This document shows, piece by piece, positions 34,819 through 43,345 of a DNA stretch of 64,000 bases. The translations under genes were made by a program, and so were the position numbers. Source of the DNA: JAUMBM01 sp964441755 (GTDB lineage Bacteria > Bacteroidota > Bacteroidia > Chitinophagales > Saprospiraceae); contig CAYTVG010000001.1 of assembly GCA_964441755.1 (NCBI GenBank), positions 248,001-312,000 of the forward strand, given 5' to 3'. The notes beneath the pieces were generated by a model. The model was not told where the DNA came from. It searched no databases and was given only the letters and a program-made list of their open reading frames with translations. Numbering within the stretch: position 1 is the stretch's first letter; every line of letters starts with the position of its first letter.

Positions 34819-35895
34819 TCAGTACCTAACTTTAAGCGCAATAGGACCTAAATCGGCTATTTCATCCTGGCTTGTGAAAATAGTACGACCGTGCTTTAGC
34901 ATAACTTCCCAACCGATAAGACTCGTAATATCATCGACAACACCCGGAACAGTGGGGTCATCGACGATTTGGAATGAATAATCGTCAATCATTCGGACTG
35001 CCTGACTGAAATTATTGTGGACAATCAGCAAATCTCCCCGTCCCTCCTTCGCAGCACGGAAAATCTCCTGCAGATCCGTAAGCACTTTTCCTTGTGAAAC
35101 AGCCGCCTTCATTTCTCCGATAGCTTCCGCCCGCTGTTGGTGTTGATGCTCTTTCACCACTGCCCAGGCCTGCCCGGCCAGGTGTGGAACAGATGTTTGA
35201 TTGTAGTCGATCTGGGCAAATCCATAATAGATGGAGGGCCTGTCAGCCAATTGCAGCAATTTGTTATAATTATCTTCCGTACAGATCACGACACATTTTT
35301 GCTGTGTTTGCAGAAAATGCTTACCAGCGCCCTTGTCGACTTCATTGATATACTCCCGAACAGCATTTTCCACGAGCCGATTATCGCTCAGTTTATCCGG
35401 CATAGTATAATAATGCGTATTGGCTTTTATAGGAAAGATGTCATTGCGAATTTCCCGCAGTATGGTATCATTCTCTGCTTCATACAAGTGCACCCCCCCC
35501 AATGAGAGTACCATGACTACATAGCTTTCTGTACGATTGACCTCCTTGATCAGCGGTCTGACGGCAAAAGTATCATCCATAAACACCACATTATGCTCTG
35601 TAGGCCAGGTAGACCGAATCACTTCTTTGGTGTCATTCGACAGAAAAATATGGAGGCTGCTGAGATTGTAGTTGGGATCAATCTCCTTCGGCAGTACAGC
35701 AAGCTTTTCGAGCAGCGGACCAACCGATCTTTTGGGATAAGCTTCCAATACCCTGTGTTCGGCTTCTGTGCACAAATTTTTCAACACGACGGCGTCCTGC
35801 ACATTTTCGGGATGCGTGCGGTGCGTAACCATGGAGATGGTAATGCATGGCTGGTTGATTTCAGCGGCCAGTGTGGCCAGGATATCTCTTTTCAT
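34819..35895 (-). CDS. Bacterial archaeo-eukaryotic release factor-like protein (baeRF family 3 type)
   Basis: A 358-residue protein from the ATG at 35895; an ATG at 35928 gives 11 more residues. The N-terminal CITISMVTHRTHPENVQD is the recognisable start of the baeRF family 3 group, homologues of eukaryotic eRF1 and archaeal aRF1 proposed to act in translation termination or ribosome rescue. Further matches are DPNYNLSSLHIFLS and a C-terminal GRGDLLIVHNN resembling the L7Ae-like third domain (about 265-358). No biochemical role is established. The gene stands alone with its own terminator. I recognised it from family memory, not by a search. Confidence 0.7.
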   Translation of the reverse strand: MKRDILATLAAEINQPCITISMVTHRTHPENVQDAVVLKNLCTEAEHRVLEAYPKRSVGPLLEKLAVLPKEIDPNYNLSSLHIFLSNDTKEVIRSTWPTEHNVVFMDDTFAVRPLIKEVNRTESYVVMVLSLGGVHLYEAENDTILREIRNDIFPIKANTHYYTMPDKLSDNRLVENAVREYINEVDKGAGKHFLQTQQKCVVICTEDNYNKLLQLADRPSIYYGFAQIDYNQTSVPHLAGQAWAVVKEHQHQQRAEAIGEMKAAVSQGKVLTDLQEIFRAAKEGRGDLLIVHNNFSQAVRMIDDYSFQIVDDPTVPGVVDDITSLIGWEVMLKHGRTIFTSQDEIADLGPIALKVRY

Positions 35896-36058
35896 AGCGC
35901 TTGATGTAAGGTTAGAATGAGCGGGCAACCAATGAAGCCTGCAGTTGCAAGTTCGTTCATTCCACGATACGACGCAATGGCATAAGAGATGATAAATGAT
36001 CAGAGAATCAGTGATTTTTATCGATAAGCAGGCTTGTGAAGAGACAGGGGGCAGCCAA

Positions 36059-37162
36059 TCACTGCTGTTCCAGACCAGCGATGTTTACGGTGCCGATGAA
36101 TTTATTTTGTTGAAAAACAGGTACTGTCTGCAGCTGCAGCAGTTGCATTTGATGGTAGACTTCAGCGGGGCTGTCCTGAATATCTGCTGCCCACCATTGA
36201 GGCTTGAGGTAATCAGCAACAGGCTTGTCCGGAGAGCCGTCTGCCTGCCATTCCCGGAAAGAAAGCGCGTTGAGAATACCGACAACTTCCTGCCAGTTAT
36301 TGAGTACAACAACACTGGCAGGTATTTTCTCAACCGTTTCCCAGGCTAGCGCCATGGAATCGAGGGTGTAGATACGCACAAAATTTTGATCAACCACATC
36401 GGAAAGCTGCAGCGGGGATCGATTGGATTTGCGGATTGTTCCGATGAGCTCATGAGCCGCAATAGCACCCACCATCAGTGCGCCGACGCCAAAAATCCAA
36501 TCTTCCATATAGATTGCATAGGTGAGGAAGAGACCCGCAAAGCCTATTCCCACGATGGCTGCGGCCAGCGTAGCCCGGGTTCTACCCAAAAACCAACTCA
36601 GCGCAGCCCTGAAAATGCGGCCGCCGTCGAGCGGATAAGCAGGCAGCAGGTTGAAAAAAGCCAATAACAGGTTGATCAGAAAAAGCAGGACTATGAAATA
36701 ATCGAGCGGACCGACGCCAAAGAAAGATACATTGCTTTCCGGGTCGATCATGTGGAGCAACATTGCTTTGCGGTTGGCCTGTGCCTGATTCCAAATAAAG
36801 GGGGCGGCAATTGCGGCCAGGAAAATATTCACCAGGGGGCCGGCTACTGCGATGAGGATTTCTTTACTAGGCTCTTCGGGCATTTTTTCCATAAAAGCGC
36901 CTCCCCCCAGGGGAAAAAGCACGATTTTTTCAGTTTTTACCCCCACCGCCCGTGCCATGAAGGCATGTCCGTACTCGTGCAGCAGCACTGAGCAAAAGAC
37001 GACACCAACCCAGATGAGCAGGGTAAATAAGGAGGACAGATCAATGCCCTGCTCAGGCTGCCAACTGCTGTAGACAATCCATACAAACACCAAGACGAAG
37101 CTCCAGTGAAACTGAAGCGGTACACCGCCAAATTTGCCTAGTTGCCAGTGGGATTTTGCCAT
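36059..37162 (-). CDS. Site-2 protease family (M50) membrane metalloprotease with CBS domains
   Basis: A 367-residue membrane protease from the ATG at 37162. The zinc site is LLHEYGHAF (His62, Glu63, His66) and the second metal-binding segment is LLPAYPLDGGRIFR (Asp in LDGG). About five hydrophobic segments precede a C-terminal CBS-like pair (about 245-365). Such proteins cut membrane-spanning substrates; with CBS domains they may sense adenosine nucleotides. A longer frame upstream to 37309 overlaps the 3' end of the DUF5691 gene and is not needed. Confidence 0.88.
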   Translation of the reverse strand: MAKSHWQLGKFGGVPLQFHWSFVLVFVWIVYSSWQPEQGIDLSSLFTLLIWVGVVFCSVLLHEYGHAFMARAVGVKTEKIVLFPLGGGAFMEKMPEEPSKEILIAVAGPLVNIFLAAIAAPFIWNQAQANRKAMLLHMIDPESNVSFFGVGPLDYFIVLLFLINLLLAFFNLLPAYPLDGGRIFRAALSWFLGRTRATLAAAIVGIGFAGLFLTYAIYMEDWIFGVGALMVGAIAAHELIGTIRKSNRSPLQLSDVVDQNFVRIYTLDSMALAWETVEKIPASVVVLNNWQEVVGILNALSFREWQADGSPDKPVADYLKPQWWAADIQDSPAEVYHQMQLLQLQTVPVFQQNKFIGTVNIAGLEQQ

Positions 37163-37233
37163 GGTTTTTGATTCGTAAAATAAAGCACTCACCTGTTCAT
37201 TGATAACAAAGAGGCTGCTGCTAAAGTTGCTTG

Positions 37234-38784
37234 TCAGGACGAGAGCAGGGCGCGCATCTCTTTGCGGAAGGCAAAAACCTGCAGTAGCTGTTGCACATCT
37301 GCATTCCACGCGCCGAAGCCTGCTACTGCCAGCTGCCAGTCGCGCTTATATATATCGTACATTAGTACGGGGGCATGATAGGAACATCTGACGAGTAACG
37401 ATTTGTAGTGTCCGTACGACCAGGCTTTCATACCTGCTTTGGCGGTCATGTGTACAAATCCTTTCCAGAATAGGGTGGCCAGATGGGTAGGCCATGGATG
37501 AGGGCTTAGCAGCAGCCAGTGGTGTATGGGATGATCAGCAGGAATGATGCCCTCCTCTGATGAGGCTGCCAGCCACTGAGTGCTGAGTTGTTCGAAAATC
37601 TTGAAAGGTGCTTTTTCAAGCAACTCTTCTACAGACTTATCGGGAAGCCGGATTGGAAGTTTTTCATGGATAAACCTTGTGAGCAGCGCGCTGGTCCACT
37701 GTTGGTCCTGATAGCGAATTGTAGCAATGACCAGGGCCTTACAAATTCTTTCAGCTTGCGGGTGCGAGACTGCACCGGCAAGTAATTGTGCCGGTGTGAG
37801 GCCGGTAAAAAGCTGTTGCCAGCGCGTTGGAGGTATGCAGGCCAGTTGTTGTTCGAACCAGGAAAAAGAGAGTCCGCCGGGTAGTTTACTGCCGGTGGGG
37901 TAGATTCCGTCGCGTTCACTTTCTTTGGGTAGCCGATCGGGCAGCGACAGCTGCCAGGTCAGGTTGTCGGATAGCCGGATACAGGGAGACAGCCGGTCGA
38001 ACATACGCAGGCATAACTTACTCTCCGGTAGTTGCCGGAGCAGGTTGGCTGCGACCAGCCTTACCTCTTTACGCGTATCATCGAGGCAGGATTCTAGCCA
38101 GGACTCATCCTCCCTGCTGAGTCCTGCTTCCATGGCAGACAGTGCGGCGCAGCGCTGCGCAGGCTGCATGCCCGGCCACTGATCTTCGAGCAGCAGGCGG
38201 GCGTCGCCGGGCGCTTGTTCGCGCAGGTTTTGCCAATGAGCGGTGAGCGCAGCCAACGGAGAAAGAGTGCGTACCTGGCTGGTGTATTGCTGAGCGAGCA
38301 GCCAGCGGCCCCTGTGGCCAAGGGTCTTTTTCAGCAGTTGTCGGGTGATTTCGTGGCGCGGATGTAAAGCGAGCAGGTCGGGTAATCGTTCGGGTGGCAG
38401 TGACTGTTGGTATTTTGTGATCAAGTGCAAGTACTCCCGCAGCGCTTCGGGGTACTGGCCGGAGAGTATGGTATCGAGCATGCGAATAGCCGCAGGCGAT
38501 ACTTTGGCCGGCAGTTCCGTTGGCTCGATTGCCGGCAGGGGCATCCGGGAAACAATGCCGGCTATTGCTGCCCGCTGCAGCAGCTGCTGGCTGCCAGCAG
38601 CCAACAGAATTTGCTCCGGCTCACTTTCTTCGGCACCGCCTAGCTTCCGGGCAGCCAACAGATCGCGCAGCGGAAGCGGCAATTCGGCCCTGCTGCTGCC
38701 TATGAGTGCTACCCTGACCCAGTCCTTCCAGCCAGGCTGCTGATTATCCGGTTGTATGTCCAAATCGCGTAGATCTGTTGTCAT
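37234..38784 (-). CDS. DUF5691-family protein
   Basis: A 516-residue largely helical protein. I recognise it as DUF5691 from the pattern of the N-terminal half (WKDWVRVALIGSSR near the start and LLKKTLGHRGRWLLAQ around residue 155-170). In other bacteria the family is encoded in a cluster with a SWIM zinc-finger protein, a MoxR-type AAA ATPase, DUF5682 and a von Willebrand factor A protein. None of those is in this window, so the gene is an orphan here. Function is unknown. It diverges from atpD and precedes the S2P gene by 71 bases. Confidence 0.72.
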   Translation of the reverse strand: MTTDLRDLDIQPDNQQPGWKDWVRVALIGSSRAELPLPLRDLLAARKLGGAEESEPEQILLAAGSQQLLQRAAIAGIVSRMPLPAIEPTELPAKVSPAAIRMLDTILSGQYPEALREYLHLITKYQQSLPPERLPDLLALHPRHEITRQLLKKTLGHRGRWLLAQQYTSQVRTLSPLAALTAHWQNLREQAPGDARLLLEDQWPGMQPAQRCAALSAMEAGLSREDESWLESCLDDTRKEVRLVAANLLRQLPESKLCLRMFDRLSPCIRLSDNLTWQLSLPDRLPKESERDGIYPTGSKLPGGLSFSWFEQQLACIPPTRWQQLFTGLTPAQLLAGAVSHPQAERICKALVIATIRYQDQQWTSALLTRFIHEKLPIRLPDKSVEELLEKAPFKIFEQLSTQWLAASSEEGIIPADHPIHHWLLLSPHPWPTHLATLFWKGFVHMTAKAGMKAWSYGHYKSLLVRCSYHAPVLMYDIYKRDWQLAVAGFGAWNADVQQLLQVFAFRKEMRALLSS

Positions 38785-39017
38785 AATAGTGGCGAAGATC
38801 GCAATAAAAAATACTTTTAAACTTGCGGGTCAGCTATTGGCTCAAAAAAAATCAAGGATGAAAAACAGCTGAAAATTCAAAATGAAAAACAATGTTACGT
38901 CATGTCTGTAAAATTAAATAAACCAGCAGCGAGTAAATAGCCAATTGATTGCAAAACCGGCGGTAAGGTCAAGGGGCGTTTTGTTAAAATGGACAGACAG
39001 GAAAAACAGAATGTGTT

Positions 39018-39047
39018 TTTGATAATCAGTGAAAAAGCGTAACTTTG
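39018..39047 (+). promoter_or_regulatory. Promoter of atpDC
   Basis: TTTG (39018-39021), 18 bases, then TAACTTTG (39040-39047), a full match to the Bacteroidota promoter. The predicted leader is about 30 bases. It is the only feature I see in the 298-base region 38785-39082 between divergent genes. Confidence 0.7.
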
Positions 39048-39082
39048 CCCGCGATTAAGGAACAACCATAACTACAACCATT

Positions 39083-40597
39083 ATGGCAAATATCGGTCAT
39101 GTTAAACAGGTCATCGGACCAGTTGTTGACGTAAGTTTTTCGGGTGAGGGAATTAAGCTGCCTGAGATCTATAATGCATTGGAAATTAAGCGCCCAAGCG
39201 GTGACGTGCTGGTGCTTGAGGTTCAGCAGCACTTGGGAGAAGACAGCGTGCGCGCAGTTGCTATGGATTCTACCGACGGTCTCTCACGCGGCACGGAAGT
39301 TGTCGACACCGGTGCACCCATCGCCATGCCTATCGGTAAGGGGATTAAAGGCCGCCTCTTCAATGTCGTAGGGGAAGCGATCGATGGTATCGGCAATGTA
39401 CCGAAAGGTGCTGATGCCCGGCCTATCCACCGCAAACCGCCGGCCTATGAGGAGTTGTCTACGGAGGAAGAAGTACTTTATACGGGTATTAAGGTTATTG
39501 ACCTGATTGAGCCTTACCTCAAAGGAGGTAAAATTGGTCTGTTTGGTGGTGCCGGTGTTGGTAAGACTGTACTTATCCAGGAATTGATCAATAATATTGC
39601 AAAGGGATACGATGGTATCTCAGTTTTTGCAGGTGTAGGTGAGCGTACGCGTGAGGGTAACGACCTGATGCGTGAGATGCTGGAGGCGGGTATCATCCGC
39701 TATGGTAAGGATTTTATGCACTCTATGGAAGAAGGGGGCTGGGATCTCAGTAAGGTGGACATGAAAGAATTGGAGGAATCTAAGGCCACGTTCATCTTCG
39801 GCCAGATGAATGAGCCTCCTGGTGCCCGTGCCCGCGTTGCTCTTTCCGGACTTACCATTGCAGAGTACTACCGCGACGGTGATATGAGTGATCCTATGGG
39901 CGGTCGTGATATTCTTTTCTTCATTGATAATATCTTCCGCTTTACGCAGGCTGGTTCAGAGGTGTCGGCGTTGCTGGGTCGTATGCCTTCAGCAGTGGGC
40001 TATCAGCCAACACTGGCTACCGAGATGGGTCTCATGCAGGAGCGTATTACTTCTACTAAGCGCGGATCAATCACGTCTGTACAGGCGGTATATGTACCGG
40101 CTGACGACTTGACGGACCCTGCCCCGGCAACGACCTTTGCTCACCTTGATGCAACGACGGTATTGAGCCGTAAAATCGCGTCTCTGGGTATCTATCCTGC
40201 CGTGGATCCACTTGACTCTACGAGCCGCATCCTCGATCCGAAGATTATCGGGGAGCTTCACTACAATACGACACAGCGCGTTAAGAATATTTTGCAGCGC
40301 TACAACGAACTGCAGGACATCATCGCGATTCTGGGTATGGAAGAACTGAGTGATGAGGACAAGCTGGTAGTACACCGTGCCCGTCGCGTACAGCGCTTCC
40401 TCTCACAGCCGTTCCACGTTGCTGAGCAGTTTACGGGTATTCCGGGTGTATTGGTTCCTATCGAGGAAACTATCCGGGGCTTCAATATGATTATTGATGG
40501 CGAGGTAGACCAGTACCCAGAGGCTGCCTTCAACCTGAAAGGTACCATCGACGATGTTATCGAAGCTGGTAAGAAGATGTTGGCTGAAGTTGGTTAA
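39083..40597 (+). CDS. atpD: F1Fo ATP synthase subunit beta
   Basis: A 504-residue catalytic subunit of the ATP synthase. The Walker A motif GGAGVGKTVL, VFAGVGERTREGNDL, the DELSEED-like MEELSDEDKL, and the ALLGRMPSAVGYQPTLATEMG segment are all present. In Bacteroidota the beta and epsilon genes are often separated from the rest of the atp operon, and that holds here: atpC follows after 59 bases and no other atp gene is in the window. Confidence 0.97.
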   Translation: MANIGHVKQVIGPVVDVSFSGEGIKLPEIYNALEIKRPSGDVLVLEVQQHLGEDSVRAVAMDSTDGLSRGTEVVDTGAPIAMPIGKGIKGRLFNVVGEAIDGIGNVPKGADARPIHRKPPAYEELSTEEEVLYTGIKVIDLIEPYLKGGKIGLFGGAGVGKTVLIQELINNIAKGYDGISVFAGVGERTREGNDLMREMLEAGIIRYGKDFMHSMEEGGWDLSKVDMKELEESKATFIFGQMNEPPGARARVALSGLTIAEYYRDGDMSDPMGGRDILFFIDNIFRFTQAGSEVSALLGRMPSAVGYQPTLATEMGLMQERITSTKRGSITSVQAVYVPADDLTDPAPATTFAHLDATTVLSRKIASLGIYPAVDPLDSTSRILDPKIIGELHYNTTQRVKNILQRYNELQDIIAILGMEELSDEDKLVVHRARRVQRFLSQPFHVAEQFTGIPGVLVPIEETIRGFNMIIDGEVDQYPEAAFNLKGTIDDVIEAGKKMLAEVG

Positions 40598-40604
40598 AAA
40601 AATT

Positions 40605-40642
40605 CCGTCGCTGCCTGAAGTCGAAAGACGGATAGGCAGCGA
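40605..40642 (+). repeat. Alternative hairpins between atpD and atpC
   Basis: Two mutually exclusive pairings can be read: CCGTC (40605-40609) with GACGG (40627-40631), or TCGCTGCCT (40608-40616) with AGGCAGCGA (40634-40642). The stem lies 7-15 bases before the atpC start and could set the ratio of atpC to atpD translation or stop the transcript. Confidence 0.5.
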
Positions 40643-40656
40643 TTCAATTATTGCTT

Positions 40657-40956
40657 ATGCAAATCACAGTTTTGACACCAGACAGAGAAATCTTTAAAGG
40701 AGATATTCAGTCTGTTAAGGTACCGGGTGTGCAGGGCGCTTTTCAGGTCTTGAAAAACCACGCACCTATTGTGTCTTCCTTGGAAGCTGGTGAGGTGACG
40801 CTTGTAACCGGCCAGGGCGATTATACCTATTTTGACCAGCAAAGTCGTACCGAAAAGGTTGGCAGTCAGAGTGGTGTTGAGCTGCACTTTTCTATCAAAG
40901 GAGGTTTTATCGAGGTGATGAACAATCAGGTAGCCTTGCTGGTGCAGGCTTCGTAA
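40657..40956 (+). CDS. atpC: F1Fo ATP synthase subunit epsilon
   Basis: A 99-residue epsilon subunit, which consists of the N-terminal beta-sandwich only (starting MQITVLTPDREIFKGDI and containing PGVQGAFQVLKNHAPIVSSLEAGEV). The C-terminal helical arm that can inhibit ATP hydrolysis in other bacteria is absent, a form common in Bacteroidota. The ATG at 40657 is preferred over a TTG six bases earlier. It is the second gene of the atpDC operon and ends 46 bases before a strong terminator. Confidence 0.93.
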   Translation: MQITVLTPDREIFKGDIQSVKVPGVQGAFQVLKNHAPIVSSLEAGEVTLVTGQGDYTYFDQQSRTEKVGSQSGVELHFSIKGGFIEVMNNQVALLVQAS

Positions 40957-41002
40957 ACGGTATAGGTAGGCTACCGATGAATCCGGTCTCACAGGTGAAC
41001 TA

Positions 41003-41036
41003 AGCCACTGATGCTGCTTGCAGCGCATCAGTGGCT
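41003..41036 (+). terminator. Rho-independent terminator of atpDC
   Basis: A 12-bp perfect stem (41003-41014, 41025-41036) with an inner self-complementary TGC...GC core is followed by a run of seven or more T residues. It lies 47 bases after the atpC stop and before the 3' end of the convergent DUF457-type gene. Confidence 0.92.
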
Positions 41037-41059
41037 TTTTTTACGAGAAAAAAGGGGAT

Positions 41060-42283
41060 TTACCGACCCTGAATTCGCCGCCAGAGATCTGCAAAAGCGT
41101 CCCGGAAGCTAATATCGGGTGGGCGTTGGTCCTGTTTGGCAATAAGCTTGCCTTCTTTTTCTTCCAAAATAAAGCGAAAAATATAGTCCTCAGGTCGCTC
41201 CAGATCATTCCCAAGTCCTCCGAAGCGCAGATCGTTGAATTGTAGGGTGCCGTCCGGCATAGGCAGCACATTAAAGTAGCCTTTTGAAAACCAGCGCAGA
41301 ATGGTGATGTCCCGATCATCCCAGTGAGCCTGCAGGAGGTGATGCGATTTGGGGATTTGGCGCAGCGAAAAGCGGGCCTGCCTGTCGAGAAGAGAATACT
41401 GACCGTAGAAAAAACTGGTATCGCACTCAGCAAGGCCTGTCCAGAGGATATTATTCAATATGGTCGGTGATGTGAGGTAGCGGCTGGCCTGAATTTTTTC
41501 GGCAGTGATGCTGTCCTGCATGACTTTATCGACCTTCCACTTATTGACAAAAGTAAACATCAGATAGGCGCTGCTGACAATCAGACCTGTTATATTAACC
41601 CATCGGCGGAACCGGCGATGGTGGCTGATGCGGCTGGCCCAGATGACAAAAATCAAAAAGGGGATTGTGTATAAGGGATCTGCTACGGCTACATTATTGA
41701 GGGCTATGCGGTCGGATGCAAGAGGTTGCCATAGCTGTGTTCCGTAGGTAGTACAGGTATCGAGCAGCGGATGTGTGATGATACTCCAAAAGAAAAGATG
41801 AGTCCATGACAGCCAGTGCACATTGCCGTTGGTAGAAGGTTGTCTGCGGAAACGTTCCCGCAGATGCAGGATGAGCGGAAAAAAGAGAATGGCTGCTGTC
41901 ACGACAGCTGCAATAGACAGGCTTCCGTTTACCTGAAGAGGCATTAGCAGACTGCCTATGGCGATGGTGGTAAAGAAAAAAAGAGAGGAAGTCCCCCAAG
42001 CAGGTATGAATGCCAGGGGTAAAGGGCCACTTTTTCCACCATACAGGCGATGCACCAGTGCGCCCAGTCCCAGTGGGGCAATGCAGGCAAAAGCCAGGGA
42101 ATGCGTAAATGCCCGATGGTAGGCCAGGGCACTAATTTCATCCGTGACACTTCCTGCGAGTACATCCAGATCGGGGATGGTGCCAGCGATAGCACCCCAC
42201 AACATGGCCCGATTGCCAACTTTTTTACCAAGTACCAACTCCCCCACGGCTGCTCCCAGGGTGATCTGGGTTAGACTATCCAT
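41060..42283 (-). CDS. Inner-membrane metal-dependent hydrolase-like protein (YdjM/DUF457 family)
   Basis: A 407-residue protein. The N-terminus MDSLTQITLGAAVGELVLG and the following GTIPDLDVLAG and YHRAFTHSLAF carry the histidine and aspartate residues of the YdjM/DUF457 family, often labelled LexA-regulated metal-dependent hydrolases. About five or six membrane helices fill residues 60-225, with a soluble C-terminal domain (about 240-407). The reaction is unknown. It is downstream of the OmpA gene on the same strand (87-base gap with a weak GAGCAG/CTGCTC hairpin at about 42332). Confidence 0.82.
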   Translation of the reverse strand: MDSLTQITLGAAVGELVLGKKVGNRAMLWGAIAGTIPDLDVLAGSVTDEISALAYHRAFTHSLAFACIAPLGLGALVHRLYGGKSGPLPLAFIPAWGTSSLFFFTTIAIGSLLMPLQVNGSLSIAAVVTAAILFFPLILHLRERFRRQPSTNGNVHWLSWTHLFFWSIITHPLLDTCTTYGTQLWQPLASDRIALNNVAVADPLYTIPFLIFVIWASRISHHRRFRRWVNITGLIVSSAYLMFTFVNKWKVDKVMQDSITAEKIQASRYLTSPTILNNILWTGLAECDTSFFYGQYSLLDRQARFSLRQIPKSHHLLQAHWDDRDITILRWFSKGYFNVLPMPDGTLQFNDLRFGGLGNDLERPEDYIFRFILEEKEGKLIAKQDQRPPDISFRDAFADLWRRIQGR

Positions 42284-42370
42284 TGATATGTATTTGCACG
42301 GGATGACGGCCCGGTGAGCAGGCGGTACTGCTCGACAGGGATTCCGGTCCGGGCCAGACCCGTGGTGCGA

Positions 42371-43243
42371 TTATTGTAAAAGACGCTCGATACCCCTAAG
42401 CAGGTCGGCATCCCGGTAAGCAACAATTAATTCCAGCCTTCGGTTCTGCAGGCGGCCTTCGGCTGTTTCGTTGGACGTTCGGGGCGCGTAAGGTCCCTGG
42501 CCGGAAGCGGTGATTCGGTTGGATTCGAGGTTGTGATCATTGATGAGTGATTTGGTGACGGCAGCAGCTCTGAGCACACTAAAATCCCAGTTATCGGTAG
42601 TGCGCCGTGCCGGCTGCTGGTTATCGGTATGGCCGATGACTTGTACGATATAGGCGGGATGCTGTGACAGTATGGAAGCCAATAATTTGAGTGCCTGCTG
42701 GCCATTGCGTTCAATACGTGCAGTTGCGTTTTCGGCAAAAAGCAGGTCACTATTCAGCGTAATGATTAGCTGATTGGCTTTTACTTCCACTGTGGCGCGG
42801 TTGGCAGGAAATACGCGCAGGGAATCGCGGATGATAGTGCCAAGATTTTCAAGTGCAAGTTGTCTGTCAGCGATGTACTGATTAACAGCGGTATTTTTGG
42901 ACTGACAGGCTTCGATTTCACGCTCTCTGGCCGCGATTTGATCGAGCAAATCACTGCGATTGAAAGCCATACGCCGGTTGAGACTATCTATCTCTGCCTG
43001 AAGGCTGGTGATGCGCTGTTGTAGCTTATCCTGGGTGGCCAGCAGAGCCGTGTTGGCACCGGAAGATCGCGCGAGTTCAAGATTACAGGTATTGAGCATG
43101 CCATGCCAACGTGCGGCGTCCATCTGGAGAGAATCCGACAAGGACTCATATCTACTCACGGTGGCCAGGTAATCTTTTTTACTCACGCAGCTTGTAAACA
43201 AGGCTGTAACAGATAGGGCTGCAAAAAAAACCAAGGTACGCAT
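42371..43243 (-). CDS. OmpA-family lipoprotein with coiled coil
   Basis: A 290-residue lipoprotein: signal peptide with lipobox LFTSC (Cys19), a coiled-coil region (about 25-125), then an OmpA/MotB peptidoglycan-binding domain (about 150-290) with GHTDNQQ, a LRAAAVTKSL helix and NRRLELIV. It should tether the outer membrane to peptidoglycan. It lies after a terminator that closes the upstream coiled-coil gene, so it likely has its own promoter in the short 35-base interval at 43244-43278, where none matches exactly. Confidence 0.88.
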   Translation of the reverse strand: MRTLVFFAALSVTALFTSCVSKKDYLATVSRYESLSDSLQMDAARWHGMLNTCNLELARSSGANTALLATQDKLQQRITSLQAEIDSLNRRMAFNRSDLLDQIAAREREIEACQSKNTAVNQYIADRQLALENLGTIIRDSLRVFPANRATVEVKANQLIITLNSDLLFAENATARIERNGQQALKLLASILSQHPAYIVQVIGHTDNQQPARRTTDNWDFSVLRAAAVTKSLINDHNLESNRITASGQGPYAPRTSNETAEGRLQNRRLELIVAYRDADLLRGIERLLQ

Positions 43244-43278
43244 AAACCGAAAAACTTGCAGATGAGCAAAATAAAAAA

Positions 43279-43309
43279 GCGTCGATTGCTGATAAACAGC
43301 AATCGACGC
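43279..43309 (-). terminator. Rho-independent terminator of the coiled-coil gene
   Basis: Perfect 13-base arms (43279-43291, 43297-43309) with a 5-base loop. On the minus strand the stem is followed by TTTTTTATTTT. It closes the gene ending at 43346 and precedes the OmpA gene. Confidence 0.92.
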
Positions 43310-43345
43310 CAGCGAAGATAGTAAAAAAAGCGGTGTATCGCCAAA

